Source of the DNA: Dryomyza anilis
Taxonomy: Eukaryota > Arthropoda > Insecta > Diptera > Dryomyzidae
Direction: 5' to 3'
Assembly: GCA_951804985.1 (NCBI GenBank)
Contig: OX638131.1
Span: forward strand, 42,507,121-42,571,120
Length of the DNA: 64,000 nt
Part shown: piece by piece, positions 10,174 through 20,479 of the stretch
How positions within the stretch are numbered: the first letter of the stretch is position 1
Layout: the number at the start of each line of letters is the position of its first letter
Program-made: the position numbers and the translations under genes
Notes under the pieces: generated by a model
Told to the model about the DNA's origin: nothing
Databases searched by the model: none
The model's input: the letters and a program-made list of their open reading frames with translations, nothing else

Positions 10174-10642
10174 TTATTAATGAATCCTTTTTTACTCAAT
10201 GAATATTTTTTATATTAAAAAATGACATAGTTTTCTTTATTTATTTTTAATTTAGTAAAAATACGAATATATTCGTAAAAATGTGAATTTATTCGTAAAT
10301 TTATCAATAGATTTGTAAAATGTACGAATGCTATCATTAAAAGTACGAATATTTAAGTAAAACTTACGAATATATTCGTAAAAAGTTACAAATATATTTT
10401 TAAAAATTCAATAAACCACGAATAAAAATTACGAATCTTTCGTATTATGTTCGAATGGCCATCGTAGTTAAAATCTACGAATAGTTTCGTAAAATAAACA
10501 ATTAATATTCGTTATTTTAGCATAAATTTACGAAAATTCTTTCTTTTATTTTACGAAATATTTCGTGGATAAATTTCACGATTTTTTTCGTAAAATATAC
10601 GAACGATTTCTTGTATTTTAAGCAGATTTTATTTTGAGTGTA

Positions 10643-11378
10643 CTGGTTTTTTTTTCTTCGTTTTTTTATCGTTTTTTGCAGATTTATTTCATTTTTCCTG
10701 CTTTGGCAAACGTAATGAAGGCAACAATCAGCTTAACTGTTACTGGAAAATAAATTGCATTCGACGGTAGTCCTATGTTCCATGTGGCTCTTTTTGCTTT
10801 CGCTCTTGCTGCGTTGGGCTCTCTGCCTTTTTGCCCCTCCCTCAGTCGTTGCAGCTGCTGATTCTCGTTTATTGAAACTGTTTTAGTTACGAGCTGTAGC
10901 GCTACTCAGGACGATCGGAGTACATGACACGGAAGCCCACAAACACACAGAACATACACATCACACATACACACAAATGCAACACTAATACAGCGGCAAC
11001 AATTTCACACAAACAAACAAACAACCAGCGAAATAAGCAGCAAACAAAGCAACACATCGCACACAAAGTGCTGCTGCTGCGGCTCCTGCTTTTGTTGCTT
11101 ATATCGTAGAACGTTAAGCCCTCCACTATGAGGGCAGGCAGGCCAGGGCGTTGGCAGGAGGCCGGCCGGTCGGTTCGACGGAGGATTTATGTGAGCCTGG
11201 CAAATATTAGACTGCAGCCCTGCAGAACGCTTGTAGTTCAATTTCTAGTTGATGTTGACAGAATCCTCCGATTGGCGGCACCGAAGAATTCTTGCCATGA
11301 TATACAATGTGTCGCTTTCGGCAGGAAATTAAATTTGAAAAATCATTTCTAGCTAAAGGCAGCGTAATGCAATAACCT
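10643..11378. other. GC-richer single-copy patch, possible regulatory or 5' UTR sequence
   Basis: From about 10780 to 11350 the composition changes: CA-rich runs (ACACACAGAACATACACATC), AAC repeats (CAAACAAACAAACAACCAGC), CTG repeats, and a GC-rich part with GGCCGGCCGG near 11160. Fly 5' leader exons and conserved non-coding DNA often look like this. No start codon leads to a convincing protein. Confidence 0.35.
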
Positions 11379-11880
11379 CGAGTTTGAATTTAGAATATAC
11401 AATATATTCAAATTTAATGATTCAAATTTAATTCAGAATTATCCAATTCAACTCAGAGTAGACGAAATAGTTTTAGGAATAATTAATTTTGGTTCAAAAT
11501 AGTTAGAAAAAAACCCCTGGTGACCATAAAAAATCAAATACCGGTACACCTAATTACAACTTCATTCAAATTACTTTTAACATTAAATTAACACCTATTC
11601 TTGTATACACATTAAATTTAATTCAGTTTAATTAACTCCATTTCAATTTCAACAAACCAAAATTCATAAAAATATAACTATATACACCAAAAAAATCAAA
11701 AAATACATAAAAAAAACTACAAAAAAATGTAATTAAATACATAAGATAATCATTTTATAAAAAAAAAACATTGAAAATAAAATTGAAAAAAGAAAAAAAA
11801 TAAGAAAAAATATACACTCTTAAAAAGTTTAAATTTGAAATTGTTGAAATTCAACAAACAAAGACATTTATTCCCTGATA
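11379..11880. repeat. Motif array of AATTTAATTCA / TTGAATTT type
   Basis: Repeated forms such as ATTCAAATTTAATGATTCAA and ATTAAATTTAATTCAG occur in both orientations. At 11813 a TA|CACTCTTAAAAAG start resembles the ends of the TACGAA and MITE families. Confidence 0.5.
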
Positions 11881-12127
11881 CAATTCTTTCTCAGACAATT
11901 CATCCCCAAGATTATACACAAATTCTTCATCAGACAATTATTCTTCGACGCAAATTTTTACATTTTTATATGAACACCACATCGCAGGTCTTTCATACTT
12001 CCCTCTCCTTACATCATTATTACGTTTTAAAGATGTAGATTGTATTGCAAGTGCAGCGCTCAGTGCACCAATCTAAACAACATATATCCTATATTCGGCA
12101 CAGGTTTACAAATGAAATATGTATGCA

Positions 12128-12312
12128 AAAAAAACACGTAATTTATCGTGATTTAGCGTGATTTACGTGAATCACGCATTTTTGTGATTGAAATTAATTT
12201 ACTCACGTGATTGGCAGTGAGTAGAACAAAAAAAAGGCCGTGAGTGAGTGTGCGTGATTAGAAATATTATTTCGTGAGTGCTAGTCAATCATTCACTCAC
12301 ATGCTCATCTCC
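12128..12312. repeat. Motif array of CGTGATT / AATCACG and GTGAGTGA
   Basis: ATCGTGATTTAGCGTGATTT, then GTGAATCACGC, then ACTCACGTGATTGG and GTGAGTGAGTGTGCGTGATT are clustered in under 200 bp and include several CACGTGA palindromes. It ends a few bases before a DINE-1-like element. The owning element is not clear. Confidence 0.6.
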
Positions 12313-12331
12313 TGTCAATAGTAGGCATTTT

Positions 12332-13038
12332 TTATACCCTACACTAAGAGTGAAAGGGTATATTCAGTTTGGTACGCCGTTTGTAACACCCAGAAGGAAG
12401 CATCTCCGGTATGGAAAAGTATATATATTCTTGATCAGCATGACCTCCTGAGTCGGTTTAGCGATGTCCGTCTGTCTGTCCGTCTGTCTGTCTGTCCGTC
12501 CGTCTGTTGAAATTCCTACTACTTTTAAAATTGAAGAGCTAGATAAATAAAACTTATAATTTAGATTACTAATATACCTACGCTGTATGTGGCGAGATCG
12601 GTCCATTGTGACCTATGATCCGACCACATATGTTCAAATACCTCATATAAAATGTACATATAAAGATCAATTTTTATGTATACGTGCTTAGGTAATCTTT
12701 TTTGGTCAAATATATATTGATATCATGCTGAAATACATGATAATAATGTTTTCCGGCGAAAAGACTTGTGGTTCACAAAAAAAAAAATCGAAATTCGGTA
12801 CACCTACCCATTTGTAAATATGGGTATCAAATGAATGGAAATTCTTCAGCGATTGAATGTTTGTAGTTATTTTCAGGATTCGTATACCCTGGTGACCTAT
12901 ATATCACTTTAAATGGTAACCACACATATGTGTAGGGTATTTATAGTCGGCTTAGACCGACTATAATTTTGATAATCCTAACTATCATAATTACACCTAC
13001 TTTAAAATTTCCCATGTGATCTAACCTTCCCAACTGGT
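12332..13038 (+). mobile_element. DINE-1-like non-autonomous Helentron, subfamily A, sense strand
   Basis: In sense order: TTATACCCTACACTAAGAGT, ATATATATTCTTGATCAGCA, GTCTGTCC tract, GTGTAGGGTATTTATAGTCG with a hairpin of stem AGTCGG / CCGACT, and end ACCTTCCCAACTGG. The layout is subterminal repeat, GTCY tract, opposite subterminal repeat, then 3' hairpin. Confidence 0.9.
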
Positions 13039-13234
13039 TATTGCTGAAATAGATAGCCGAATCCAGTTAAAGCCTAATAGATCCCTTTGGAGTGGTCCAG
13101 AAACTCGTAAAAAGAATAATGGTACGATTTGGAGTAGTTCAATCTCCTAAAAGGGGTGATTTATGACTCAAAAAGTGAAAACGGACATTGATAACGGTTT
13201 TTTTAGAAGCATAATGATGGCATTTGTAGTATCG

Positions 13235-13305
13235 GTAGCTCGATGGGCTTGTGCGTTGGACTACGAGCCGAAAGGATCTGTGTTCGATCCCAGAAGTTAT
13301 CAACG
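13235..13305 (+). mobile_element. tRNA-like SINE head of a second type
   Basis: A box A-like TAGCTCGATGGGC and a box B-like TGTTCGATCCC are spaced as in a tRNA gene, with GCGTTGGACTACGAGCCGAA between them. The sequence after box B does not match the SINE at 3252, so this is another SINE type or a diverged copy. A real tRNA is unlikely because the acceptor stem does not close. Confidence 0.55.
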
Positions 13306-13553
13306 GAAATCGTTCTTTTCTATTGAATTTCTGGAGGTCACGGACGACAACAAAGTTCATCTTTTCATTTCTAAAAAGCACGGTATCAATTTACTTAATA
13401 AATAAAAATGGTGGTAAATCGGTTGAGTCATAAATCAGTTGGGAGTTCAAACGGCTTCGGGTAATTGGATTATGGTCTATAGAAAACCTACAAAAGTAAA
13501 AGATTTGTGGAGTATTTATTTAGAATTTAACTGCATAAATGATACTCAAAATA

Positions 13554-14610
13554 CTTGGGGATAAGTGATACACGTTTTTATTTTCTAGAAAAATATATTT
13601 GAATAATTTTTAAAATTTTTAAACGATCTAATCCATAGACTTGTTCAATATCTAAATTTTTGCATTGACAGAATATGCCTTTTTATTGCTTTTCGAGCTC
13701 GATTTCGGATTTGTTGAATAAAGTGGGAAAGTGGGAAACATACATCTGTTTTTAATTCTATTTTAGTCTTTCCTACTCAAGTTTTGTTTTTTTCATCACA
13801 AGGTCAAATACATTAAGGATAAAAAAATTAAGTAGTTATGTATGAAAAAAAAGTGCATTTACTCCTAGTCAAAATATTCTCAGTGACAATACAGAGTGGT
13901 TAAGTTGCTGGTCGTAAAATTCGCATAATTCAAGTATACAGGCAGATTTCAGATATTGCAGTTCACTGAACTGTTGAAATTTAATTTCTTCTTTTGATAT
14001 TCACCGCTGTACTCTTTTTGCTCTTTTTAAAGGTTCGCTTCTCGGCTTTCTTCTGCAATTCAGATCTTATCTCGGGTGAAGTCAAAATTTTGCTTTTAAT
14101 TGATTTATGGCCACGATTGAAGTTTTTTTCTTGGTTAAACCAATTAAATAATCCATATAACATTATAATTTCATTAAAATTACAACATTGCTTAAATTAA
14201 GTTTCCCACTTTACCCCAGAAAAAGTTTTCTACTTTACCCCAATATCACATTTTGAACATAACTAAGCACCATTTAAACAATTTTAAATTATTTGCAAAA
14301 CTCGTTTATAATTTTGAATAGATATTTCCACGTTTGGACGTTTATCCGAAAGCCATTTGCTCGATCGTTTTAATCATACCAACGTAATTATAAACTATAA
14401 AAATGATCACTTTATGATATCACTTTATTTCAAAAACATTTTTTTCACTTGTTTTCGAAATGCAATAAAAAGGTATTAGTATAATTATAATTATGGCGAA
14501 TAAATAGATACCATATAAACCCGCACTTGATATTTGTTTTTTTTTTAATGGCAAAAACATGTCAACAAATTGCAAATTCCTACATTTCCTCATGTCCCAC
14601 TTTACCCCAG
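13554..14610. mobile_element. Element with CTGGGGTAAAGTGGGACA-type inverted ends
   Basis: The left end CTTGGGGATAAGTGATACACG and the inverse of the right end, CTGGGGTAAAGTGGGACATG, form a degenerate inverted repeat. Further copies of the motif lie inside, near 13725 and at 14201-14245 (TTTCCCACTTTACCCC). A truncated relative at 38369-38849 ends exactly at the duplication join. Confidence 0.6.
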
Positions 14611-15080
14611 GCGCCCCTATATTTTTTGGTTTTAAATTTTCAACCTCAAAATTGTGTATTGGTTTCCTTTTAATATCTGCGTGAATTTTAAAGATATTGT
14701 GCTCAGATTTTACATTTTTAAATACTGGATATATTATTTGTATTTTTCAAAAACAAACGATTGTCACACTTTTTATTTTTGATGATTCGATTTTACACGT
14801 TCATGACTTCTGCCATTTAGGCTGAAATTGATTTTACCCACTCTTACGGGAGGGACGTTCTGTTTTTTTTTTTTATTTTACTATTTTTAGCCATAAAAAA
14901 AATTCTCACCATTAAAATGCCATTAAATCGGAAAAAATATTTATTTAAAATCACGTTAAATATTATTCTACGTGTTGGCATTTAGTAAATTGTAATATAA
15001 ATTCATAGACATAGTTTCCCATAAAAATAATGATAATGACTAACACCGATGAATATTTATATGAAAATAATTGTGTGATT
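14611..15080. other. Upstream flank of the secreted-peptide gene
   Basis: AT-rich, single copy within each duplication unit. A TGATAA GATA-type site at 15031-15036 lies about 85 bp before the expected transcription start, and two bases after it (15038 / 52864) the two copies differ by G/A. No other gene is seen. Confidence 0.4.
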
Positions 15081-15086
15081 ATTTGG

Positions 15087-15094
15087 TATAAATA
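15087..15094 (+). promoter_or_regulatory. TATA box of the secreted-peptide gene
   Basis: TATAAATA sits 72 bp before the start codon. A start site about 30 bp downstream (near 15118) would give a leader of about 40 nt. The spacing fits a core promoter of a highly inducible or abundantly expressed small gene. Confidence 0.7.
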
Positions 15095-15158
15095 GCCGGT
15101 ATTGTTAAGCATCAACTTATAGAATTGAGACAAGTCTAAACATCATCAAATCAACAAA

Positions 15159-15525
15159 ATGAAAAGTGCTATTATTCTCATGATGTTTTTGGGTAAAACA
15201 ATTAGTCTCTCGTAGATTTCTTTTTATTTTAATAAAAAATTATAGTGTAAAAAATGAGTGCACAAATGCAGAAACAAAATATTAAAATGCAAAATTGCTT
15301 GGACGTAATTGTGTCATTTTTTATGTATTTTTAAAAATACTAAATATTAGGTTTATAAAAAAAAATCAGCATAAAATTTGAATATTTTATAAAATATTTT
15401 CAGCTTTTTTTATGATGATGTCAGCATCATCAGCCGCACCACAACTTGGACTTGGACAGTTGCTCCCAGGTATACTAAATGGGCTTTCTAATATACTTAA
15501 CCCATTAACACCTGGTGAGGATTAA
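15159..15525 (+). CDS. Two-exon gene for a 51-residue secreted peptide precursor
   Basis: Exons are 15159-15192 and 15404-15525. The intron is 211 bp with donor TTGG|GTAAAA and acceptor ATTTTCAG. It splits a codon inside the signal peptide. The start codon has the context ATCAACAAAATG, close to the fly consensus CAAAATG. The precursor opens MKSAIILMMFLAFFMMM, a strong signal peptide with likely cleavage after SASSA (residues 18-22). The mature part, about 29 residues, starts APQLGLGQLLPG, goes on ILNGLSNILNPL and ends TPGED. It has no Cys, Lys or Arg, is rich in Leu, Gly, Pro and Asn, and has two acidic residues at the C-terminus. Many small immune-induced or reproductive-tract peptides of flies have this size and layout, but I do not recognise the family. 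TATA box and poly(A) signal are in place. Confidence 0.82.
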
Positions 15526-15599
15526 AATATCCAAGGCATATTTCAATTAACCAGCACACATCCTCTAATATTGTTTGTGTTTCTTCAAAAATTCAATGA

Positions 15600-15605
15600 A
15601 ATAAA
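15600..15605 (+). terminator. Poly(A) signal of the secreted-peptide gene
   Basis: AATAAA lies 75 bp after the stop codon, and a second AATAAA follows at 15616, giving a short 3' UTR. Confidence 0.65.
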
Positions 15606-15679
15606 ATGCAATCATAATAAAAAAAAAATTGTTGTGTATATTTTAATTTAATAAGGACGGATTTACTTTTCTTACTAAT

Positions 15680-15900
15680 TTGGCCATTACAACACATAAA
15701 AAAAATCATAAATATGATGAATTTATTCATAAATATTATGAATTGATGAATACATTAATTATATATATGAAATTATTCGTTCTATCGAACATCATAGTGA
15801 AGAACGAAATATTCAGTACTATGAATTTGAATCGTCATATTGATGAATTTGTACATAAGATTTATGAATATAATATTCAATATGAATATTATTGATATAA
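15680..15900. repeat. Motif array of TTATGAAT / ATTCATAA
   Basis: ATGATGAATTTATTCATAAA, TATTATGAATTGATGAATAC and ATTTATGAATATAATATTCA show the motif in both orientations within 220 bp. It starts about 150 bp after the stop codon of the peptide gene. Similar arrays flank the DINE at 19418. Confidence 0.65.
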
Positions 15901-16240
15901 TATTTTTTTCAAAACACTTTATTACAAATTAAAAAAAAAAAATTGAAGAAAATAATTAGAAAAAAGTGTTGTTGTTAAAATGTTAGTTTAAAAATAACAG
16001 AAAAAATAAATATAACTTTTTATAAATATAACTTTTTATTTAATAAAAAGTTGTAATTATTAATAAATATATTACCATACATTGTACTAATTTATGCATG
16101 TCGAGCAAAGATTATATGGGCCATTCCACACCAAATCGACCAGCGGTTGGAACTCATCTTCATCGATTTCAATGAATTTTGCACAACTGATAAAGGGTAT
16201 CGAGATATGCATTGATCAATTTTTGTTTTATTTTTTCGCC

Positions 16241-17213
16241 CACTACTTCCAGAGATACAGTGGTTCAAATTTACAAAAAATGGTCCAAAAATCACTTTTA
16301 TATGTTTGTTCATATTTTAATATATCTTAAAGTTGAAATACCAGGAACTCCGTTGATGGCTCGTTTGAAAGCTAATAAAACAAGCTTTTATACCAATTAA
16401 GTGCTAACTTCTAAACCGGCACATGTGGCCCGTGGTAATAATCCATGCACTTCAAAATGGATGTCCGTAAAAAAGGACCGTTTTTAAAATTTTATAAAAA
16501 AATCGCATATTTTGGTTGATTTAATATAAATGTTCATGTCAAATTTCAAGATGGCATTTTGATGGCATCATATTTTAAAAATATTTTTTGTGTTAAAAAA
16601 AAATATTTTTTCAAAAGTAAAATTTGCAATAATTTTTCAATGATATTATAACTCTGATTTCGAAAATGGTGACAGTTTCATCAAATTGTATCTAGTTATT
16701 GAGATATATACCATTTTTCGAAAATCGTAAAAACTATATGCCAAAATCAATATCTCAAAAACTAGATTGAATATGATAAAACTGACTTCATTTTAGAAAT
16801 CAGAGTTACATATATATTCAGAAATTATTACAACTTTTACTGTAGAAAAATTTTTTTTTTCTATACAAAAAATAAATAAAAATTTAGAAAATTATTTTTT
16901 AAAATATGATGCCGTCAAAATACCATCTTGAAATTTTGCATGAAAACCTAGGAATTTTTTCAGAATTTTAAAAAGGGTCCTTTTTAATGACATCAATTTT
17001 GAAGTGCACGGATAATGACCACGGACCACATGTTCTCGTTTAAAAGTCACAACTTAATTTTTCTGAAAGCCTGTTCTATTAGCTTTAAAACGAGTCATCA
17101 ATGGAGTTTTTAGCATTTCTAGTTTAAGAGATATTTAAATATAAAGAACCATATAAAAGTGATTTTTGGCCCATTTTTTGTAACTTTGAGCCACTGTATG
17201 TCTGGAAATAGTG
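16241..17213. repeat. Long foldback (imperfect inverted repeat of about 970 bp)
   Basis: The arms, about 16241-16720 and 16736-17213, pair along their length: ACTTCCAGAGATACAGTGG with CCACTGTATGTCTGGAAAT, ATCACTTTTATATG with CATATAAAAGTGAT, CACTTCAAAATGGATGTC with GACATCAATTTTGAAGTG, and TCTAGTTATTGAGAT with ATCTCAAAAACTAGA at the centre. The spacer is under 50 bp. Transcription through it would give a hairpin of several hundred base pairs. A CATTCCACACCAAATCGACC repeat lies just left and a SINE fragment just right. Confidence 0.85.
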
Positions 17214-17404
17214 TACTCATGTGGTGGGACCTACAGTTTAATGCCGAATCCGAACGGCGGGTGAGAGCTTTTCATAGGAAATATTTACTCTCGTAGGTTT
17301 TCCATTTACTGTCGAGAAGTAGCGCAATATAGAAAATGTTTCTATGAAAAGATGTTGTTAGACCCAGTCCAACGCAGCCCAACGCACTAACCTTGAACTA
17401 CCGA
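17214..17404 (-). mobile_element. Decayed SINE copy, minus strand
   Basis: GTGGTGGGACCTACAGTTTA, CTCGTAGGTTTTCCATTTAC and GATGTTGTTAG correspond in inverse to the body of the SINE at 3252. The tRNA head is rearranged (CCCAACGCACTAACCTTGAAC) and the ATT tail is missing. Confidence 0.75.
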
Positions 17405-19019
17405 CGTTCCAGGTGCATGTCCGTAAAGTACATAGGTCGTTATCGTGTTTTCGGGTCGGTATCCAAGGCATGTTGTCTATTTTCGTTGATCAGCTTTTTT
17501 ATATGGCGGGTCACAAGCCCAACGCACAACCGCTATTTTGGAGGACCAATATCCCTGTCTCGTTTGCCCCCGACCAGACCTCCCACTGGGGTTGAAACCT
17601 CAGTACTCTCACGCGAAGGTTGTGTTCTTAGTGATCTTAAATTTGTGTACCAGAAAACACGACAGTAACTATTCTGAAAACGCAAACATTTGTTTGATGA
17701 TAAACATTTTTCCTGTCAAATATTTGTTTCTGCAATATAGATCTCTCATTTTTCAGACAGTACGATAATAATTTTAATAACCACACAAGAAGACAGAAAT
17801 TGCGTGCCATATTTTTCAGTATAATAAAAATGAATTTTATGTTCGGGAAATTTTATGTACAAGAAATTACAAAAAAAAGAATATTTTAATGAAAATACAT
17901 AGAGCCTGTCATAAATACTTATAAATAAAAAATGTTTCCCAAGAACACTTTAAAAATGCTATTTCAATTACACAGCACAACAACAACAAGAAAGTAAATA
18001 CGATCTAAGTTTTTATAATTTTCAGACAGAGTTCCAGATTCTCATTACGACCTCATACTCAGTGTTTCCAGAATATAATACTATTCAATTTTATTTATTA
18101 GAAAGTAAAAAATTGTTTTTAAAACCTATCCTAATACATTAAATAGAATTAAAAAAAAAAAACTACTCCAGTATATTTTTAGCAAATCATATCAATCAGA
18201 CCAAATTAATGAGTTCAGCTGTATATATTAAAAATATTATAAAATTTGTTCAAGTCAATAAATTGTTTTGAAGATTTATTGAAGTTATAATCGACACTGT
18301 CTCATATTAGTTGACGTTGGATTTTCCGTATTATGTTATTAAAATGTTGCATTTAAAAACTTTCAAATATTTAACATTTGACAGCTGTCATTATATTGAT
18401 GCTCTACCCTGCTTCATCCTTTCCTCCGTCATCTGCTCCATCAGCTTTCTAATATTCGTTCACTCGATTTTAATTGGAAAAGTTTCGCATTGCACTTGTT
18501 TGCTTAAAATTTCAATTTTGCAAAGTTGAAACACTTTCGCAAGTTTTCACATTTAATTGATTCATATGCTAACTTTTCATGTTAACAACAGTCGTCAGAA
18601 TGGCGGCGGCACACGGTACATGGTATGTGTACCTAATACGAATGCCGCAGCCAAATCCGGTTGCCCGAGCATGAAGTAGCGTCATCTAAGGTAATGAAAT
18701 TCTCATATATCATATCACATCACACAAACGCGCCATTCTATATTTCAATCAAATTTGAAATATTCACCGCAATTAATTTCGCACAAAGCGAGGAACTGTA
18801 GACATATGGATGTGTCCACGATCATGGGCGTAGAATACTACGAAACAGATTATTCTCATCAGCTTCTTCAAATTAATGAATTAAGAAATATAATATAAAG
18901 CCTTAGTTTGAATTTTTGATCAGGTGTACATACAGATTCCAATCCCGAAACATTTTAACAATACCTGATTTATTTTGTTCATATTTCATTAGTTTTTATT
19001 TGCATAATTTACAAATTTA
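17405..19019. other. Mostly AT-rich, with a GC-richer island at 18590-18850
   Basis: No gene is supported. The island holds a 24-codon reading frame from ATG at 18600 (MAAAHGTWYVYLIRMPQPNP, then VARA-stop) and a GTAATG donor-like site shortly after it. It could be conserved regulatory DNA or a short leader exon. Confidence 0.35.
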
Positions 19020-20479
19020 GAAATGTTCTCATAAATCATGTATTATACACATCAATTTTTATAAAATAATTCATGATATCCAACCAAGAATAAGTAATCA
19101 TAATGATTTGGTTTTTATTCATAATATATGATTAAAGTAAAAATCAATTATTATGATTAATTGAATACAATCATGCGTATGTTTACACATGTTTTATGTA
19201 TAAGATATTCATAAGTCATGAGTAATTGGACCAGATTCTGAAACACATTTTATGATTTATAATTCATAATTGATGATTCAAATTTCATGTATTGTGCCAA
19301 ATAGCCTGCATATGCCAAAACAAATCCTCTTTATGCAGAATAAAGTGAAAAATATAGCATTTTAAAATAATAAACGTCGATGGACAAGGAACATTAGGAA
19401 AGAATAGAACATTAATACAGTTGGGAAGGTTAGAACACATGGGAAATTTTAAAGTAGGTTTTATTATGATAGTTAGGATTATCAAAATTATAGTCGGTCT
19501 AAGCCGACTATACATACCCTACACATATGTGTGGTTACCATTCAAAGTGGTATATAGGTCACCAGGGAATACGAATCCTGAAAATAACTACAAACTTTCA
19601 ATCGCTGAAGAATTACCATTCATTTGATACCCATATTTACAAATGGGTAGGTGTACCGAATTTCGATTTTTTTTTGGGAACCAGAAGTCGTTTCGCGGGA
19701 AAACATTATCTTCATGTATTTGTTCATGAAGTCAATATATATTTGACCAAAAAAGTTTACCTAAGCACGTAAACAGTAAAATTGAGATGTAGATGTAAAT
19801 TTTATAAGAGGTATTTGAATATAAATGATCAGATCACAGGTCACAATGAACCGATCTAGCCGATTTTGCACATACAGCGTAGGTATATAAGTAATCTAAG
19901 TTATCAGTTTCATTCATCTAACTCTTCAATTTTTTTAAGTAGTAGGGATTTCAACAGACAGACAGACAGACAGACGGACAGACAAACGGACAGACAGACG
20001 GAGGTCATGCTGATCAAGAATATATATACTTTTCCATACCGGAGATGCTTCCTTCTGGGTGTTACAAACGGCGTACCAAACTGAATATACCCTTTCACTC
20101 TTAGTGTAGGGTATAAAAAATGAATAATACATAACTTCAACTTATTCGGCTGTTAAATTTTACATTTATTTTCAAATGACACATTCTTTAAACTGCAGCA
20201 ACGCTGTGGTTTTTCACAACTGGCGTGAATTGCGGATTAAGAAAAAAATCTGTAATATGAAACACAAGCTATGAATAAATGTTCATAATTTCGCCTGTTA
20301 TGATTAATAATAAAATTTGTAAAATTTCTGAATCCTATTCATACAAAATGCATAGAGTTTTACAGTTGTATGAACTTTGCAATTTTTTATTCATAAATAA
20401 TTAATAATTAAGAAAATTAGATGAAATATGTTTTATGAATGTCTTATTCAAAAATCATCAGTAAACAATTTTCTCCGTG
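19020..20479. mobile_element. TTATGAAT motif-array element split by a DINE
   Basis: Dense ATTCATAA / TTATGAAT motifs lie at 19020-19275 and 20265-20465, on either side of the DINE at 19418-20117. The right edge reads TTTTCTCCGTG|TA (20479), whose inverse TA|CACGGAGAAAA is the same kind of terminus as in the TACGAA and MITE families. The left boundary is not certain. Confidence 0.5.
19418..20117 (-). mobile_element. DINE-1-like non-autonomous Helentron, subfamily A
   Basis: CAGTTGGGAAGGTTAGAACA start, hairpin TATAGTCGG / CCGACTATA, CAGA tract at about 19955-20002, TGATCAAGAATATATATACT and CTTAGTGTAGGGTATAAAAA end. The sense strand is minus. It is nested in the TTATGAAT element. Confidence 0.9.

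Larger units (their letters stand above)
8850..10640 (+). mobile_element. TACGAA element B: TA-flanked gene-bearing transposon-like element
   Basis: A 1,791-bp unit bounded by TA|CACTCAATATAATTTC and TTTTATTTTGAGTG|TA. The two ends share only about 12 bp as an inverted repeat, but both subterminal regions (8870-9430 and 10250-10630) are dense arrays of TACGAA / TTCGTA. A spliced 197-codon gene lies between them. A TA target and a CAC terminus recall Tc1/mariner-like TA insertion, but I see no DDE transposase. It may be non-autonomous with a captured gene, or belong to an undescribed group. Confidence 0.75.

Noticed and set aside
10902..11241. Overlapping frames of 61-78 codons on both strands
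   Set aside because: They are translations of CA-, AAC- and CTG-type runs; composition explains them.
13163..13405. 80-codon frame on the plus strand (and its minus-strand partner)
   Set aside because: It reads through the tRNA-like SINE head and AT-rich flank; no signals or homologous motifs.
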